In this document: positions 14,324 to 16,286 of the stretch, one piece after another
How positions within the stretch are numbered: the stretch's first letter is position 1
Layout of the letters: every line of letters starts with the position of its first letter
Assembly: GCA_964483395.1 (NCBI GenBank)
Contig: CAZABT010000059.1
Coordinates: 1 to 16,286, forward strand
Source: JAAYYM01 sp964483395
GTDB taxonomy: Bacteria > Bacillota > Clostridia > Lachnospirales > Lachnospiraceae
DNA: 16,286 nt
Reading direction: 5' to 3'
Notes under the pieces: model-generated
Database searches by the model: none
Seen by the model: the letters and a program-made list of their open reading frames with translations, nothing else
What the model was told of the DNA's origin: nothing
Translations under genes and position numbers: made by a program

Positions 14324-15121
14324 ATGAACAAAAACAATTTTAAAAAGGTATCTCTGGCAAAAGGTGAAATGAATGTCTATGACTTTGGTGCTGTAAAGCT
14401 CCATGCTTATAAGACCAATGATTTCATAGACGATGAGGTTTTCATCGTTGAAAAGGATGGCAGGGCAGTGATTATGGAAGCCCCATGTTTCTTTGATAAT
14501 ATCAAGGAACTGACGGCTTATCTTTCGGACAATGGTCTTGAGCCAGTGGGTATGCTTCTGGCTTATCACATGGCAGGAGCGAGCTTCCTTCCGGGTGTTC
14601 CTGTTTATGCAACTGCAAATGCAGACGATTACGGCCATAACGGAGGCGGTGCAGGTCTGATTCAGAAGTTTACAGGAGCTTTCGGGGAAATCTTTGACGC
14701 ATCCACTTTCACAGTGACCAATACGGTCAACACAGGCAAGATCAACCTTGCCGGAATTGACTTCATCATTACGCTGACAGCAGAGGCATATGATATTGAG
14801 ATTCCTGAAATCAATGCTGTTTATACACATATGCTCGGACATGACTGCCATTCCATCATTGCCGGTGCAGGACATGCGGATGGAATCCTTGCACAGCTTG
14901 ACGGATATGTGCAGGCAGGATATGACCTCGTGCTTACTTCTCATTATACACCGGAGGATCTTAAAGATGTAGATGCGAAGGCTGCTTACATCAAGGAATT
15001 GAAGAAAATTGCAGCAAAATGCAGCAGTGCAGAGGAGTTCAAGACGGCAGTAGAGGCAGAGTATCCGGATTACAGCGGAGAAAATTATCTGGATATGACG
15101 GCAGGCTTTTTCTTCGCATAA
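14324..15121 (+). CDS. Metallo-beta-lactamase-fold-like protein with degraded metal site
   Basis: The 265-residue protein has the strand pattern of an MBL fold: DDEVFIVEKDGRAVIMEAPCF near the start, then LEPVGMLLAYHMAGASFLPGVPVYAT where HxHxDH is expected. Only His82 of that motif survives (YHMAGAS). Later positions are partly kept, with His173 in MLGHDCHSIIAG and His207 in LTSHYTPE. The protein may therefore bind fewer metals or none, and hydrolase activity is uncertain. AAGGAGG at 14309-14315 gives a near-ideal start. The divergent HxlR regulator suggests stress- or substrate-induced expression. Assignment to the fold is from pattern alone; an unrelated alpha/beta protein is possible. The SIR2 gene follows 63 bases on without a clear terminator and may be co-transcribed. 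Confidence 0.6.
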   Translation: MNKNNFKKVSLAKGEMNVYDFGAVKLHAYKTNDFIDDEVFIVEKDGRAVIMEAPCFFDNIKELTAYLSDNGLEPVGMLLAYHMAGASFLPGVPVYATANADDYGHNGGGAGLIQKFTGAFGEIFDASTFTVTNTVNTGKINLAGIDFIITLTAEAYDIEIPEINAVYTHMLGHDCHSIIAGAGHADGILAQLDGYVQAGYDLVLTSHYTPEDLKDVDAKAAYIKELKKIAAKCSSAEEFKTAVEAEYPDYSGENYLDMTAGFFFA

Positions 15122-15184
15122 ATAAAAGCCTTTCCCAATAAGGTGTATCCGAATACTGAGAGAAAGCGGAGATATGTGATAATC

Positions 15185-16048
15185 ATGAAACAAGAAAAAA
15201 AACAATTAGAGGAACAAGAGAAAAGGCTGTTGATTGAACAGCTCAGAAAACAAATCAGGGAAGCCGATGCAGTCATAATCGGAGCCGGTGCGGGCTTATC
15301 CGCAGCGGCCGGCTTCACCTATACGGGCAAGCGGTTTCATGATTATTTTGCTGATTTTGAAGCAAGGTATGGATTTCTTGACATGTATTCAGGCGGCTTT
15401 TATCCATACGATACACTGGAGGAATACTGGGCATACTGGAGCCGTTACATTTGGATTAACCGCTACACACCGGCACCAAAGCCTGTATATGAGGAATTGC
15501 TTGCATTGGTAAAGGATAAGAATTATTTCATTCTGACGACCAATGTTGACCATCAGTTTCAAAAAGCAGGCTTTGATCAAAAGCGATTGTTTTATACCCA
15601 GGGGGATTATGGACTATGGCAGTGCGGTGAACCGTGCTGCCAGAAAACCTATGACAATGAGACAATTGTTCGGCAAATGGTGGAACAGCAGGTGAGTATG
15701 AGAGTGCCAAGTCATCTTGTTCCACACTGTCCGGTCTGCGGAAAGCCCATGAGTATGAATCTGCGCGCAGATCAGACGTTTGTCGAGGATGAGGGCTGGC
15801 ATGCGGCAGCAGAACGCTATACAGAGTTTTTACAGCGACATGAGAATACAAGGGTATTGTTTTTGGAACTAGGCACTGGAATGAACACTCCAAGTATAGT
15901 GAAATTTCCTTTCTGGCGTATGGTAAATCAGTGGCCGAATGCCAGCTATGCCTGTATCAATATGGGTGAGGCTTACGCACCAAAAGAAATCGAAGCAAAA
16001 TCAATCTGTATCAATGAGGACATTGGAAGTATCTTAAAGCAAATCTGA
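15185..16048 (+). CDS. SIR2-family protein resembling class M (ADP-ribosylating) sirtuins
   Basis: The 287-residue protein has the Rossmann motif GAGAGLSAAAGF (from 33), TTNVDHQF with Asn120 and Asp122, and a four-cysteine zinc module (Cys147, Cys151/152, Cys182, Cys185). Where deacetylase sirtuins have a catalytic His-Gly, it has QGDYG with Gln139; Arg194 follows in MNLRAD. As I recall, Asn118, Gln137 and Arg192 are the key residues of Staphylococcus SirTM, and the spacing here is identical. That points to lipoate-linked protein ADP-ribosylation rather than deacetylation. The usual partners (macrodomain hydrolase, GcvH-like protein, lipoate ligase) are not in this window. I chose ATG 15185 because residues from there align with the charged helix common in the family. 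In-frame GTGs at 15143 and 15176 are possible earlier starts, and no start has an ideal ribosome binding site. Confidence 0.85.
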   Translation: MKQEKKQLEEQEKRLLIEQLRKQIREADAVIIGAGAGLSAAAGFTYTGKRFHDYFADFEARYGFLDMYSGGFYPYDTLEEYWAYWSRYIWINRYTPAPKPVYEELLALVKDKNYFILTTNVDHQFQKAGFDQKRLFYTQGDYGLWQCGEPCCQKTYDNETIVRQMVEQQVSMRVPSHLVPHCPVCGKPMSMNLRADQTFVEDEGWHAAAERYTEFLQRHENTRVLFLELGTGMNTPSIVKFPFWRMVNQWPNASYACINMGEAYAPKEIEAKSICINEDIGSILKQI

Positions 16049-16286
16049 ACCGTATCGACAACCGGAACAGGCTTTATGGGCACGGCTGCCACACATTAGA
16101 TCAAGTTATTTCAGAATCAAAAGCAGCCCCCGATTTGTGATTTATGGGAAAATGGGTATGTTCATAAAGGAAACCGAAGTTCGTCAGGAAGAACATCTAA
16201 AGCTGTTCTGATGGCTGTTCTAGCATTGTGTAGTACCGATTTTAGAAATCTGGTACTGCTGTCTTGCAAGATTAGTTTTCGAGAAA
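16049..16286. other. No recognised gene; end of window
   Basis: From 16100 one plus-strand frame stays open for 62 codons to the window edge, but it has no good start codon or ribosome binding site and I do not recognise its translation. A hairpin-like sequence (agtacc...ggtact, 16232-16256) has no T-run after it. The octamer gctgttct occurs twice, 12 bases apart (16202 and 16214). No terminator for the sirtuin gene is evident. Confidence 0.4.

Noticed and set aside
15143..15184. Earlier GTG start of the sirtuin gene at 15143
   Set aside because: No ribosome binding site precedes it, and the extra 14 residues do not resemble the family N-terminus. ATG 15185 is preferred, though not certain.
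14270..15205. 311-codon minus-strand open frame opposite the MBL-like gene
   Set aside because: It is a shadow: the plus strand has an ideal ribosome binding site, a promoter and sensible protein composition, while the minus translation is Cys- and His-rich without domains.

Overview
The window looks like a chromosomal segment from a gut Clostridia species, most likely Lachnospiraceae. The reasons are moderate G+C by eye, strong GGAGG ribosome binding sites, a clostripain-family peptidase, a MarR-ABC-ABC operon, a Smr-less MutS2 paralogue and a class M-like sirtuin. Genus cannot be fixed from the sequence. Nearly all genes are on the + strand; the exceptions are a DUF1697 gene and an HxlR regulator.

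Layout. The window opens inside an FtsX-type ABC permease (2-658). It is followed by about 700 bases without a convincing gene. That stretch holds a 12-bp tandem repeat (697-744), an array of five to six 53-54-bp hairpin repeats (801-1089), and a 100-N scaffold gap flanked on both sides by the same exact 55-mer. The gap is probably an assembly artefact rather than missing DNA. Next come a membrane-anchored C11 (clostripain-like) peptidase with its own promoter and terminator (1365-3530), then an overlapping marR-ABC-ABC operon (3760-7869). In that operon one transporter half has a degenerate ATP site and the other a canonical one, so the pair should form a heterodimeric exporter. A DUF1697 gene faces it convergently (7915-8454). 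A small repeat and promoter region leads to a MutS2-like ATPase lacking the Smr nuclease domain (8811-10772). A self-contained AAA/DUF4143 ATPase cassette follows; it starts at a promoter whose -35 box lies inside a 21-bp perfect inverted repeat.

The right third carries a likely corrinoid pair (12135-13372): a MetH-activation-like protein with a four-cysteine cluster, overlapping by ATGA with a cob(I)alamin adenosyltransferase-like protein. A Cys-rich DUF3795 protein follows. A divergent pair comes next, an HxlR regulator and a metallo-beta-lactamase-fold-like protein with a degraded metal motif, with overlapping promoters and a candidate operator between them. A sirtuin follows whose Asn/Gln/Arg active-site pattern and spacing match ADP-ribosylating class M sirtuins. 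The last 238 bases hold no recognisable gene.

No complete new system is evident. The best leads are the hairpin array with its false gap, the 21-bp inverted repeat over the DUF4143 promoter, the class M-like sirtuin without visible partners, and the HxlR/degenerate-MBL pair. Recurrent 12-bp tandem duplications (697-744, 8811-8858, 13373-13396) look like a local habit of this genome.
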